Shown: positions 1 to 8,727 of the stretch, in pieces
How positions within the stretch are numbered: the first letter of the stretch is position 1
How the letters are laid out: each line of letters begins with the position of its first letter
Origin: Deltaproteobacteria bacterium HGW-Deltaproteobacteria-22
Lineage (GTDB): Bacteria > Myxococcota_A > Polyangia > HGW-17
Reading direction: 5' to 3'
Length of the DNA: 34,914 nt
Assembly: GCA_002841825.1 (NCBI GenBank)
Contig: PHAZ01000007.1
Span: forward strand, 1 to 34,914
Translations under genes and position numbers: made by a program
The notes under the pieces: generated by a model
The model's database searches: none
What the model saw: only the letters and a program-made list of their open reading frames with translations
What the model was told of the DNA's origin: nothing

Positions 1-1283
1 GGCGCCTGAGGCGGAAGCCGGTGATGGGACGTGAGAAATGTCTGCAGTTTGAGCATGCGCTCGCGCTCGGCCGGGCTCTTGGGACGGTAGAACACCGCGT
101 CGGCGAGCTTGTCGGGCAGGTAGGTGATGCGCGCGGAGCCGGACTTGTGCGGGTACACGTAGTCGATGCCGCGACCCAGGTCGGCGGCCGAAGCGTAGTG
201 CGCATCGGACAGGTGCAGCGGCACGGGGTAGCTCTCACCCTTGGCGATGCGCCCGGACGCGTCGCCCAGGGCCTCGATCACGGCGTTGCTCTTGGGCGCG
301 GTCGCGACATACAGCACAGCCTGCGCGATGACCAGCCGCCCCTCGGGCATCCCCAGGTGCTCGAACGCCCGCAGCGCGGTCTCGGCCTGCACCAGCGCCT
401 GCGGATCGGCCAGCCCCACATCCTCGGATGCGGTCACCATCAGCCGCCGCAGGATGAACCGCGGGTCCTCGCCGCCGTCGAGCATCTTGGCGAGCCAGTA
501 CAGCGCGGCCTGAGGATCGGAGCCGCGCAGGCTCTTCTGGAACGCGCTGGCATGGTTGTAGTGTTCGTCGGACGCGCGATCATACCGCACCACGAACGAA
601 GGCAGGATGCGGTCGAGCACCTCGCGGGCGAGGGTCTTCTTCCCGTCGGCAGGCGCCGTGGCGGCCCACAGTTCGTCGAGCAGCCCCAGCGCGCGCCGGA
701 AGTCGCCCCCCGACAGGATCGCCAGCGGCTCAAGCACGTCGGCGGCGTCGGTCTCGCAACGGCGCTCCTTAGACAGAAATGTCACTGCGCGGGAAAGCCC
801 CGCGATCAGGTCCTCGACCGAGAACGCATGGAACTCCACCAGCCGCACCCGCGAGCGCAGGGCCGGTATGATCGAGAACGCCGGGTTCTCCGTGGTCGCA
901 CCCAGCAGGATCACGTCGCCGGTCTCGACGGCTGGCAGCAGCGCGTCCTGCTGCGCCTTGTTGAAGCGGTGGATCTCGTCAAGGAACAGCACCGCCTGCG
1001 GATTGAGCAGCGGCGTGCGCGAATCGATGATCTTCCGTACGTCGGAGAGCGTCGCGTTGACGGCCGACAGTTCGTGCATGGTCAAACCGTGGTGCCGGCA
1101 CAGAAGCCGGGCCAGGGTGGTCTTGCCGGTCCCTGGCGGCCCCCAGAAGATCGTCGAAGTGAGCCGGCCGCCCAGGAACTGCGCCATGAACGGCGAGTCG
1201 GGCGCCAGGATGTGCCTCTGGCCGATGAATTCGTCGAGATTTCGCGGACGCAGTCGTTCCGCGAGGGGATTGATATCCGTCAA
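1..1283 (-). CDS. rarA: Replication-associated recombination protein A (RarA/MgsA-type AAA+ ATPase), 3' end truncated by window edge
   Basis: Reverse strand reads from a TTG start (LTDINPLAERLRPRNLDEFIGQRHIL...) through Walker A GPPGTGKTTLAR, Walker B VLFLDEIHRFNK, GATTENPAFSII and ALYWLAKMLDGGEDPRFILRRL, open to the window edge. Not in the ORF track because it has a TTG start and runs off the edge. Confidence 0.9.
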   Translation of the reverse strand, partial: MTDINPLAERLRPRNLDEFIGQRHILAPDSPFMAQFLGGRLTSTIFWGPPGTGKTTLARLLCRHHGLTMHELSAVNATLSDVRKIIDSRTPLLNPQAVLFLDEIHRFNKAQQDALLPAVETGDVILLGATTENPAFSIIPALRSRVRLVEFHAFSVEDLIAGLSRAVTFLSKERRCETDAADVLEPLAILSGGDFRRALGLLDELWAATAPADGKKTLAREVLDRILPSFVVRYDRASDEHYNHASAFQKSLRGSDPQAALYWLAKMLDGGEDPRFILRRLMVTASEDVGLADPQALVQAETALRAFEHLGMPEGRLVIAQAVLYVATAPKSNAVIEALGDASGRIAKGESYPVPLHLSDAHYASAADLGRGIDYVYPHKSGSARITYLPDKLADAVFYRPKSPAERERMLKLQTFLTSHHRLPPQA

Positions 1284-1377
1284 GGGAGATACCCCTGAAT
1301 TGCCCTGGAGGCAACTCTTGAACGGCCGGCTTGGCCGACAGTCCAGACTGTCGACCACCGGTACAGCCGTCAGTTTT

Positions 1378-1617
1378 TTACTGCAGGTTGATGACCTGAG
1401 TGACCTCGGGCACTTCCTGCCGCAGCACGCGCTCGACCAGGTTCTTCACGGTCATCTGCGAGAACGGGCAGCCATAGCAGTGACCCTGCAGCTTCACGGA
1501 CACGGCGCCTTCCTCGGTGACGTTCACCAACTCCACGTCGCCGCCATCCTGCTGCAACGCAGGGCGAACCTTGTCCAGGGCGGTCTGTACGCGTACCTTG
1601 AGTTCTTCCAATGCCAT
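1378..1617 (-). CDS. NifU-like C-terminal domain Fe-S scaffold protein (79 aa)
   Basis: MALEELKVRVQTALDKVRPALQQDGGDVELVNV...GHCYGCPFSQMTVKNLVERVL; CxxC motif and NifU C-terminal pattern. Confidence 0.9.
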   Translation of the reverse strand: MALEELKVRVQTALDKVRPALQQDGGDVELVNVTEEGAVSVKLQGHCYGCPFSQMTVKNLVERVLRQEVPEVTQVINLQ

Positions 1618-1878
1618 CTGAGTCTCCCCGGAGCCGCCGCTTCAAGGCGCACGCCAACCATGCGCATCGCGACCCCGCTCGCATTACTAATGAGTCCCCC
1701 GGCCCACGTCAAGCCCCCAGTTGGAAGTTTCAACTAAAAACGTCACCGACATGTCATAATAATTTTAACTCTCAACCCATACCGCGTCGGCCCGCCTCAC
1801 AACCCGGTCGGAATTTCCGTCCCGCGACACTGTGCATCCCGTCTCCAGGCTCTAGAATTCACAGGCAGGCGACAATTT

Positions 1879-3258
1879 TCAAGGGACTTTCCCATCCCGG
1901 GGATCGGCCGGTCCTGCGGGCCGACGGCGCAAAAACTCGCGAGAGGCGACCCACTTGTCGACCATGGACACGATGAAGGCCTCACGGGTACGCGGGGGCA
2001 TGGGCGTCAGGGGCCACATGTGGCGCAGGATGCAGTCGCGCTCGATGTCGTTGAGCTCGAAGTGGGTGCGGGCGTTCTCCAGGGCGATCTTCGGGTGGGC
2101 CAGGCCGTGGAACTTCTCGCGGGGCAGGTCCGGCACGTCGTGGTTGCGCCAGTCATATAGGAAGAAGTCGTGCAACAGGCCCCCACGGGCGGCGGAGCGG
2201 TAATCCAGGCCGAATTTCTTGCAAATCGAATAGGATAAATAGGAGACGGCGCAGGCGTGGGTGAAGATCGTGACGTGCTTGTGGTGAGGGAATTCGCGCG
2301 TTCGCAGAAACTCGGGATGGGCAAGGATGTCGGCCACAAGGGCCGCGTACTCAACCCGGCTGGGCCGGCGTCGCAGAAGACCCGCCTGCAGGCGTCCCGG
2401 CACCGACCGCAACCGCCCAGGCACCGACCGCAACGGCAACCAGACCAGGCGTCTCAGTCGTGCCAAAGCCGTGCGTTTTCCCCGGCTGACAGGGGGTTTC
2501 CCCCGGCTGACAGGGGGTTTCCCCCGGCTGGCAGGGGGTTTCCCGACTCCCGTAAGGAATCTATGGAAATTCTGCACCCATAATTTGGGCAGTGCACCCT
2601 GGAGGTTCTTTTTCATCACGGCAAACAGTTGCCGGTTCAAATCCGGGAACGCCTCGAGCAGGCGGCGCAGGCGCCCCAGCTGGCGTTCCAGTTCGAAGTC
2701 ACGGCGGGTCACGAAGTCGGACTGCAGCCTGCCCAGGAACAGGCGGAAGGCGCGAATCTCAGCCACCGCGGTCATCGTGTCCAGCGTCAGGTACCCCACG
2801 AACATCATCGCCGTCAGCCGAAGGATCTGGGGGTCTCCCCGGCCGGCGACCCACAGTACGGCAGGATGGATCCACAGGGAAAACACCACCGCCAGTCCCG
2901 TCCAGGCAGCGGAAAAACTCAGGCAGATCCGGCCCTGCCAGTTGTAGCGGCTGTCCTCATAGGTCCATAACTTCACATGGAGCCACTTCTCCAGCAGCCA
3001 ACCGACCGCATACTCCAGCGCCGTCAGCACCACGCCATAGATCGGAACCTGAACGACCGGATGCAGGCCCTCCAGCGGCCGTCCCAGCAGCACAATGCAC
3101 GAGGCCCCCATGGCGTAGAGCGGCACGAAGGGTCCGCGCAGAAAGCCCGGGTTGACGAAACGGCGCGCTTGGAATGAGCGGTAGGCGACCTCCACGAGCC
3201 ACCCGCAGAAGGCGTAGAAGGCAAACAGGACGACGGCCTGCTCGATGGTGACGGGCAT
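1879..3258 (-). CDS. Fusion of an integral membrane domain (putative ABC-transporter permease / PF06541-like) with a C-terminal HD domain
   Basis: N-terminus VLFAFYAFCGWLVEVAYRSFQARRFVNPGFLRGPFVPLYAMGA matches the PF06541 pattern. C-terminus HKHVTIFTHACAVSYLSYSICKKFGLDYRSAARGGLLHDFFLYDWR...HMWPLTPMPPRTREAFIVSMVDKW is HD-like. SD-like GGGAGG upstream. Confidence 0.8.
   Translation of the reverse strand: MPVTIEQAVVLFAFYAFCGWLVEVAYRSFQARRFVNPGFLRGPFVPLYAMGASCIVLLGRPLEGLHPVVQVPIYGVVLTALEYAVGWLLEKWLHVKLWTYEDSRYNWQGRICLSFSAAWTGLAVVFSLWIHPAVLWVAGRGDPQILRLTAMMFVGYLTLDTMTAVAEIRAFRLFLGRLQSDFVTRRDFELERQLGRLRRLLEAFPDLNRQLFAVMKKNLQGALPKLWVQNFHRFLTGVGKPPASRGKPPVSRGKPPVSRGKRTALARLRRLVWLPLRSVPGRLRSVPGRLQAGLLRRRPSRVEYAALVADILAHPEFLRTREFPHHKHVTIFTHACAVSYLSYSICKKFGLDYRSAARGGLLHDFFLYDWRNHDVPDLPREKFHGLAHPKIALENARTHFELNDIERDCILRHMWPLTPMPPRTREAFIVSMVDKWVASREFLRRRPAGPADPRDGKVP
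2401..2442. repeat. Two imperfect 21-bp in-frame repeats (RSVPGRL x2) in the linker of the membrane-HD fusion
   Basis: caccgaccgcaaccgcccagg / caccgaccgcaacggcaacca. Confidence 0.75.
2481..2543. repeat. Three near-perfect 21-bp tandem repeats (GKPPVSR-type 7-aa unit) in the same linker
   Basis: cccggctgacagggggtttcc x3; the third copy has one substitution (ctggcag). Confidence 0.9.
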
Positions 3259-3327
3259 CAGGCGGTCCTCCCGAATCCGGCGTGCGGCTTGTTCGGAAAA
3301 TGGAATCTGGACGGACTCACGATGGAC

Positions 3328-4443
3328 TCATTTCGGCTCCACGGCATCAAACACCCTGCGCAGGCGGGTCACCTCGGCGGGCGTGGTGGATAACACTGAT
3401 ATGCCGCCGATACGCCAGCCCTTGGGAACGCGGGAACGCATCGCGGCGATGGCCGGATGCATCGGAGCGTAATCCTGCATCTCCGGGGGCAGCTCCTCGG
3501 CCAGCGCGTAGCCGTCAAAGGAGGGACACGCACGACAGCCGGCCCAGTAGTGATATGCCACCTGGAAACCGATGTTCGCCAGGCTCTCCGGGAACACCGG
3601 GTAAAAATGCGCGACATACAGATTCCCGGCATCGTATTCGATGCCACTGTCGTATTCCTGAAGTTGTTTGTTTATCATTGGCTCCAGTTCCTTGCGACGG
3701 ACGTGCAGATCAAAGTACTTTTTCCAGGTGCTCTGCTCGTCGGTTCCGGAGAACTTCGTGGTCACCGGGATTCCCTGGGCCAGATCGATGATCTCGAACT
3801 CGTCGACGTTGAACGGGCGCATGCCGCATGGCTGGTTGTATCCATGGACGCGAAGGAACAGGTACGGGCCGAGACCGCCCAGCAACTCGGCGAAGCGCAC
3901 GGATTCGGACGGGTATTCGAGCGCCTCGAGGGACGCAGCCGCAGGCAAAAGCGGCGTCTTCGTGCCGGTGCCCAGGTCCTGCAGGATCAGTCCGCTGCCC
4001 TGGGCGCTGATGCCCTCGGTCAGGCTGTTGTCCTGCACCATGCCACGGCACTCCTTCAGCGCATCGCTGTCCTGCTCGGTGGCGGGAGGCAGCTCGGTCA
4101 TCCGGTGATGATAGCGGGCGATGATCACCTCCGTCAGCCGCTGACCCAGGGCAATAAACAAACCAGGGCGCTGCGCCACGACCGCCCAGGCATTGCCCAC
4201 CGGAGCGACCCAGAACGTGCGCACCAGAGCGGATTCCTCCCAGAATCCGAAGTTGGCGGAGCCCTTGTATTCGATCTCCCGAAACGGCCGGATCCAGACC
4301 AGCGCAGCATCGGTGAGCTTGGTCCGGGTCGCATCGGGCGTGGGCAGCTTTGGCGGAGCGTTCGGACCCGGCTTTGTGCAGGATATAATAAAGATTATAC
4401 TGAACAACAAACACAGGAGACTTTGGTTCATGGATTTCTTCAT
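3328..4443 (-). CDS. Hypothetical lipoprotein (371 aa)
   Basis: MKKSMNQSLLCLLFSIIFIISCTKPGPN: lipobox-type signal peptide; SD-like ggagtag upstream; no family recognised. Confidence 0.8.
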   Translation of the reverse strand: MKKSMNQSLLCLLFSIIFIISCTKPGPNAPPKLPTPDATRTKLTDAALVWIRPFREIEYKGSANFGFWEESALVRTFWVAPVGNAWAVVAQRPGLFIALGQRLTEVIIARYHHRMTELPPATEQDSDALKECRGMVQDNSLTEGISAQGSGLILQDLGTGTKTPLLPAAASLEALEYPSESVRFAELLGGLGPYLFLRVHGYNQPCGMRPFNVDEFEIIDLAQGIPVTTKFSGTDEQSTWKKYFDLHVRRKELEPMINKQLQEYDSGIEYDAGNLYVAHFYPVFPESLANIGFQVAYHYWAGCRACPSFDGYALAEELPPEMQDYAPMHPAIAAMRSRVPKGWRIGGISVLSTTPAEVTRLRRVFDAVEPK

Positions 4444-4449
4444 GGGAAT

Positions 4450-5136
4450 CTACTCCGGTCGGATCGCCGTCCAGATGAAGTGCCGATTTCCGCCCCTGGT
4501 GCCCCGCGCGCGTACCGGAACCAACTCGACACGGAAGTCAGCGCGCTCCAGTCGCCGGGTGAAGCTCCGGTCATCGTGGGCGGACCACACCGCGAGCATG
4601 CCGCCAGGCGTCAATGCCTCGTAGGCGCTCCGGATTCCCTGCGGGCTGTAGAGCCATCCATTGGCCAGTTGGGTGAAGGACTTGGGACCGTTGTCCACGT
4701 CGAGCAGGATCGCGTGCCAGGGCTGCGTCGGATTCCTGATCAGTTCGGCGACATCGGTGAGCACCAATTCGGCCCGCCCATCGCGCATCGGGTGCCCCGA
4801 GGCGTCCCCCAGCTCCCCCTCGTTCCAGCGCGCGATGGCCTCCACGAGCTCAGCCACCACCACGCGCCCGGCAGGGCCGCAGCGACGCAGCGCCGCTGCC
4901 GCAGTGAAACCCACGCCCAGCCCGCCGATGAGCACTGCCACGTTGCCCTCCGGGTGCAGCACGTCGAGGTGGTCGAACGCCAGATCCGACAGGGCCTCCT
5001 CGGAGCCGTGCACGTGGGTGCCCATGAGCTCGTGGTCATCGATGCGGATGATCATCTCCTTGCCCCGGCGCATCAACTCCATGCTCCCCTTGCCGTCGGG
5101 CATCTTCACGCTTTCCAGGAATTCCCATTGCAGCAT
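4450..5136 (-). CDS. Spermidine synthase-like / class I SAM-dependent methyltransferase-fold protein
   Basis: HVHGSEEALSDLAFDHLD...NVAVLIGGLGVGFTAAAALRRCGPAGRVVVAELVEAIARWN...AILLDVDNGPKSFT; start taken as ATG at 5136 after aaggaggg. Confidence 0.8.
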   Translation of the reverse strand: MLQWEFLESVKMPDGKGSMELMRRGKEMIIRIDDHELMGTHVHGSEEALSDLAFDHLDVLHPEGNVAVLIGGLGVGFTAAAALRRCGPAGRVVVAELVEAIARWNEGELGDASGHPMRDGRAELVLTDVAELIRNPTQPWHAILLDVDNGPKSFTQLANGWLYSPQGIRSAYEALTPGGMLAVWSAHDDRSFTRRLERADFRVELVPVRARGTRGGNRHFIWTAIRPE

Positions 5137-5248
5137 CGCAAACCCTCCTTCGCATGGAGGATGGTATGTCACATGAGAGGTGGAAATTCAAACGGTTCTT
5201 GAGGCGCTGCGTCTACGGAACGAGGTCCGGATGACGTGCAGGAGGCGG

Positions 5249-5770
5249 CTATTTTCCGATCGGATTGATGTACTCCAGGTCGAGGCCCCCGGATACAGGT
5301 ACGAGGTGTAGGAGGCGAAGCCATAGACCTCGATGCCGAACTTGATGGTTGCATTGGGGGCAGAAATCCGGTGCGAGCCGCGATGCCCGTGGAGGTCACG
5401 TCGAAGTCGGTGCCCGGAGGCTGCATCAGTTCGACGAAACCGCCCTTGTCCAGCGTCACAGGGGCCGACACAGACGACGGCGTGAACGTGACGGTGACCG
5501 CATCTTCACCGGAAAGGATCCGCACCATGTTGGTCTCGTCGGTTCCGTCCTGCACGGGATGCGTCATGGCCACGAAGAAGTGCTTGCCCCAGGTCTCCAG
5601 CGGGAAGACCATCTCCTCGAGGTGGTCGCAGGCCCAGGAACTGAAGGGGACGAACACGCAGTTGTGGCCGGAGAACACCGCCACGGGCAGCAGCAGCGAC
5701 GCGTCGTTGGTATGCCAGGAAAACCGATCTCCTCAAGGAAATGCGCGGTCGAACCTGAAGTTCCGGCTGC
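5249..5770 (-). pseudogene. Decayed IgGFc-binding-protein-like gene (frameshifts, internal deletions, in-frame stop)
   Basis: Fragments in different frames: FSWHTNDASLLLP-VAVFSGHNCVFVPFSSWACDHLEEMVFPLETWGKHFFVAMTHPVQDGTDETNMVRI; NATIKFGIEVYGFASYTSYLYPG; GLDLEYINPIGK*. A stop codon sits just upstream of FSWHTNDAS. Confidence 0.6.
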
Positions 5771-5931
5771 ACACCGGCCTCCATCAAGCGTCACCCAAGT
5801 TCATGAAACTCATCCTTACGAATTCTATTGCCATGAATAGACTTGACTAATCGTTAAAAACAGCTAAGGAAATAGGACCTCTAACCCGCCCATTGGCATG
5901 GGCGACTTCGAAAAGCGAAGAGGAGAGAAGC

Positions 5932-7185
5932 ATGCGCACAGCCTGGTTGCTGATTCTGGTCATGGCCGCCCAGCTCGGATGTGATGACAAGTCGACGAAC
6001 ACGAACAACAACGTCAACAATGTCAACAACCTCAACAATGTCAACAATGTCAACAATCAGGATGGGGGACCCGACGCCGACGCGCTCAACAACGTCAATA
6101 ATCTCAATGACGGCGGACCCGACGCCGACGTCACCGACGGGTCCATCGACGCCGACGCCGACGGCGGCACGGTCGATCCCACGCCGATCGCGTTCACGGC
6201 GCTGACGGCCAACGTGGGCCACGGAGACGCCGAGTTCCCGAACTATCCGCTGCGCCTGTGGAGCCAGAGCTACGAGGACTACATGGGCGCGGTCATCCAG
6301 GCCATGGCCCCCGACGTGGTGGTGCTGCAGGAGGTGCTCTCGGGCAAGACCTGCGAGGCCTTCACCGAGATCGACCCGAACAAGACCTGCTATGAGTGGG
6401 ACACCCGGCTGCGGCCGGCCGTTCGCCTGATCGGACCGGGGTACAGCATCGTGTGCGACCAGCGCGAGCAGGTCGAGTGCATCGGCGTGAAGGTGTCCTT
6501 CGGCACCATCGACGGCGTCGAGCCGGGCGCCTACGTCGAGCTCGGCGCCAACACGCCTGCGCTGCCCATGGCGGGCTGCAACTGGGCCGCCGGCCAGTGC
6601 AACAACGAAACCTGCGACGACGAGTCCACCGTGTCCGACGTGCTCGTGCACACCGCCGCGGGCGACCTGCGCCTGGTGCACATGCACCCGACCGCGCAGG
6701 TGAGCGCCTTCGTCGCCGCCGATCCCTGCCGCGCGGATCAGATCCGGCAGGTCTTTCAGGACGGCATCGTGCCGGGCGACGTCTCCATGGTGCGACCCGG
6801 CGAGCAGGCCATGATCCTCGGTGACTGGAACGTTGGCCTCGAGGTCTACAACATCCGCACGCTCATGCAGTCGTCGGAGGCCGATGACGTGTGGCACCAG
6901 TACATCGGCTGTCCGGGCTGCGCGTTCACCGACATGGACCCCCGCGATGGGGGTGGTCAGCGCTACTCCACGACCTCGGCCAACGCCTGGGTCGGCATCG
7001 TCGCCATCGACCATGTCGTCACCACCAACGAGATCACCGGCTCCTGCGTGGTGCACGACGAGGGCGGCATGCCCGCCACCGAGCGCCTCGACGTGGGCTA
7101 TCTGTACCTGGACCAGCTCGGCGACAGCCGCATTGACCATTACGCCATCTCCTGCGAGATGACAATCTACCCGCAGAACCCCTGA
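5932..7185 (+). CDS. Lipoprotein with endonuclease/exonuclease/phosphatase-like domain and Asn-rich linker
   Basis: MRTAWLLILVMAAQLGCDDK lipobox; TALTANVG...PDVVVLQEVL...MILGDWNV...AIDHVVTTNEI...DSRIDHYAISCEM match the EEP fold pattern; SD aggaga at 5921. Confidence 0.82.
   Translation: MRTAWLLILVMAAQLGCDDKSTNTNNNVNNVNNLNNVNNVNNQDGGPDADALNNVNNLNDGGPDADVTDGSIDADADGGTVDPTPIAFTALTANVGHGDAEFPNYPLRLWSQSYEDYMGAVIQAMAPDVVVLQEVLSGKTCEAFTEIDPNKTCYEWDTRLRPAVRLIGPGYSIVCDQREQVECIGVKVSFGTIDGVEPGAYVELGANTPALPMAGCNWAAGQCNNETCDDESTVSDVLVHTAAGDLRLVHMHPTAQVSAFVAADPCRADQIRQVFQDGIVPGDVSMVRPGEQAMILGDWNVGLEVYNIRTLMQSSEADDVWHQYIGCPGCAFTDMDPRDGGGQRYSTTSANAWVGIVAIDHVVTTNEITGSCVVHDEGGMPATERLDVGYLYLDQLGDSRIDHYAISCEMTIYPQNP
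5998..6060 (+). repeat. Low-complexity Asn-rich repeat (aacaatgtcaac-type) coding NNNVNNVNNLNNVNNVNN
   Basis: Direct reading of aacaacaacgtcaacaatgtcaacaacctcaacaatgtcaacaatgtcaacaat. Confidence 0.85.
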
Positions 7186-7194
7186 TCATTTCCC

Positions 7195-8727
7195 ATGAAC
7201 GACTCGAACTTTTCCCTGTATTTTCGGGCGCTGGCGGCCTTTGGTCTTTGGCTGGGCTTCTACATGCTCGCGCTGGGCATCATCGCGGCCATGATCGCCC
7301 TGACGTGGATGCAGTTCGCCATCGGGCGCGTCCACCCGTACCTGATCTTCATCTCGGCGACGATCGTGTTCTTCATCGTGGCGGCGATCATCCCCCGTCC
7401 CGATCGCTTCGTGGCGCCGGGACTGCGGCTTTCACCCGACGAGCACCCGGAATTGTTCAATGAAATCGCAACTATTGCCCACGCGACAAACCAGCCCATG
7501 CCCCTGGACGTGTACCTGATCCACGAGGCCAACGCGTGGGTGGCCGAGCGCGGACGACTATGGAATGCGCGGCGCATGCTCGCGCTGGGCTACCCGCTGC
7601 TGATCCAGCTCACCCAGAACGAGATGCGGGCAGTGCTGGCCCACGAATTCGGACACTACGCCGCCGGGGACACCTGGCTCACACCGTGGATCTACCACAC
7701 ACGCCAGGCCCTCGCGCGCACCCTGGAAAACCTGTCGGGCAACGTGCTGGATTTCCTGTTCGCCGGATACGCCCGACTTTTCCTGCGGGTGACCAACGCC
7801 ATCTCACGACAGCAGGAGCTCGACGCGGACCTTCTGGCAGCGCGGTTGGCCGGCGGGGAGAGCCTGGTCGCCGGGCTCAAGAAGATCTCGACCCTGGCGC
7901 CCGGGCACGACCACTTCTGGCACACCGAGGTGGTGCCTCTGCTGGACTCGGGCTACCTGCCGCCGCTGGCCACCGGCTTCGGCGCGTTCTGCGCCAATCC
8001 TTTCATCCAGAAGATCGTCAAGGATGCCCTGGCCGACGAGCTGCGTCAGACCGAGGCCGTGGACATCGACACGCACCCTCCCCTGTCCGAACGCATCCGC
8101 AACGTGCACGCCTTCGTTTCCTCGGGGCCGCGAAACCGTCCGGATCCGGCCTCGGCCTGGCTGGGGACGCCGCCTGACCTGGAACGGCGCCTGCTCGACG
8201 CGGCGTTTCCTGCCGCGGGGGTCGAAACGCTCCGGGACATCGCCTGGACTGAAGCGATGGACCGCGTGTACCTGCCCGGCTACAACCGGACCGCCAGGGA
8301 GCACGCCGGCGATGTTTCCGGGCTTCATCTGGTGGATCTTCCGATGTGGGTGACCGACCCTTTCCCGCTGCTGGAGAAACTCGACGAGTACGTCGATCCG
8401 GACCTCTCGCGTCCGGACCTGCTCAGCCAGCTGGGCGCCATGTTCGGACCCATGATCACGGCGGTTCTGGCCGCGCGGGGCGCCGAGATCGTGTGCGATC
8501 CGGGCGAGCCGGTGTACGTGCGTACTCCCTCCGGCAAACTGCGCTCCTTCTGGGTGTTCGGTGATCTGGAAACGGGAGAACTGAAGCCCGAGCAGTGGAA
8601 GGAGCTGGTCGACGCGTACGGGGTGGCCGATGCAGATCTCGGTGAACTATGCAGCGCCCTGCCCGACGATCCTGCGGATGGGGATGGCGACGGTGTTGTT
8701 CTCAGCGACGGAAAGAAGGACCCATGA
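7195..8727 (+). CDS. M48-family membrane-associated zinc metalloprotease
   Basis: Two N-terminal TM segments; [14 protein letters not shown] (HExxH) and downstream [16 protein letters not shown] (third-ligand Glu). Confidence 0.88.
   Translation: MNDSNFSLYFRALAAFGLWLGFYMLALGIIAAMIALTWMQFAIGRVHPYLIFISATIVFFIVAAIIPRPDRFVAPGLRLSPDEHPELFNEIATIAHATNQPMPLDVYLIHEANAWVAERGRLWNARRMLALGYPLLIQLTQNEMRAVLAHEFGHYAAGDTWLTPWIYHTRQALARTLENLSGNVLDFLFAGYARLFLRVTNAISRQQELDADLLAARLAGGESLVAGLKKISTLAPGHDHFWHTEVVPLLDSGYLPPLATGFGAFCANPFIQKIVKDALADELRQTEAVDIDTHPPLSERIRNVHAFVSSGPRNRPDPASAWLGTPPDLERRLLDAAFPAAGVETLRDIAWTEAMDRVYLPGYNRTAREHAGDVSGLHLVDLPMWVTDPFPLLEKLDEYVDPDLSRPDLLSQLGAMFGPMITAVLAARGAEIVCDPGEPVYVRTPSGKLRSFWVFGDLETGELKPEQWKELVDAYGVADADLGELCSALPDDPADGDGDGVVLSDGKKDP

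Noticed and set aside
21-1298. 425-aa plus-strand ORF opposite rarA
   Set aside because: Antisense shadow of rarA; His/Arg/Gly-rich low-complexity translation with no family pattern, whereas the minus strand encodes clear AAA+ motifs.
607-1737. 376-aa plus-strand ORF
   Set aside because: Overlaps rarA and the NifU-like gene antisense; Ser/Arg-rich shadow translation.
3457-5202. 581-aa plus-strand ORF, long enough to be tempting
   Set aside because: Antisense to the lipoprotein and spermidine-synthase-like genes, which have SD sequences and a lipobox or nucleotide-binding-fold motif; typical GC-rich antisense ORF.
5890-5915. Possible sigma-54 promoter (ttggcatgggcgactt) upstream of the EEP lipoprotein
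   Set aside because: GG is present but there is no GC at the required -12 spacing.
5881-7140. 419-aa minus-strand ORF (VVDIVDVV-rich)
   Set aside because: Complement of the EEP lipoprotein; the Val/Asp/Ile pattern is the antisense of the Asn-rich repeat.
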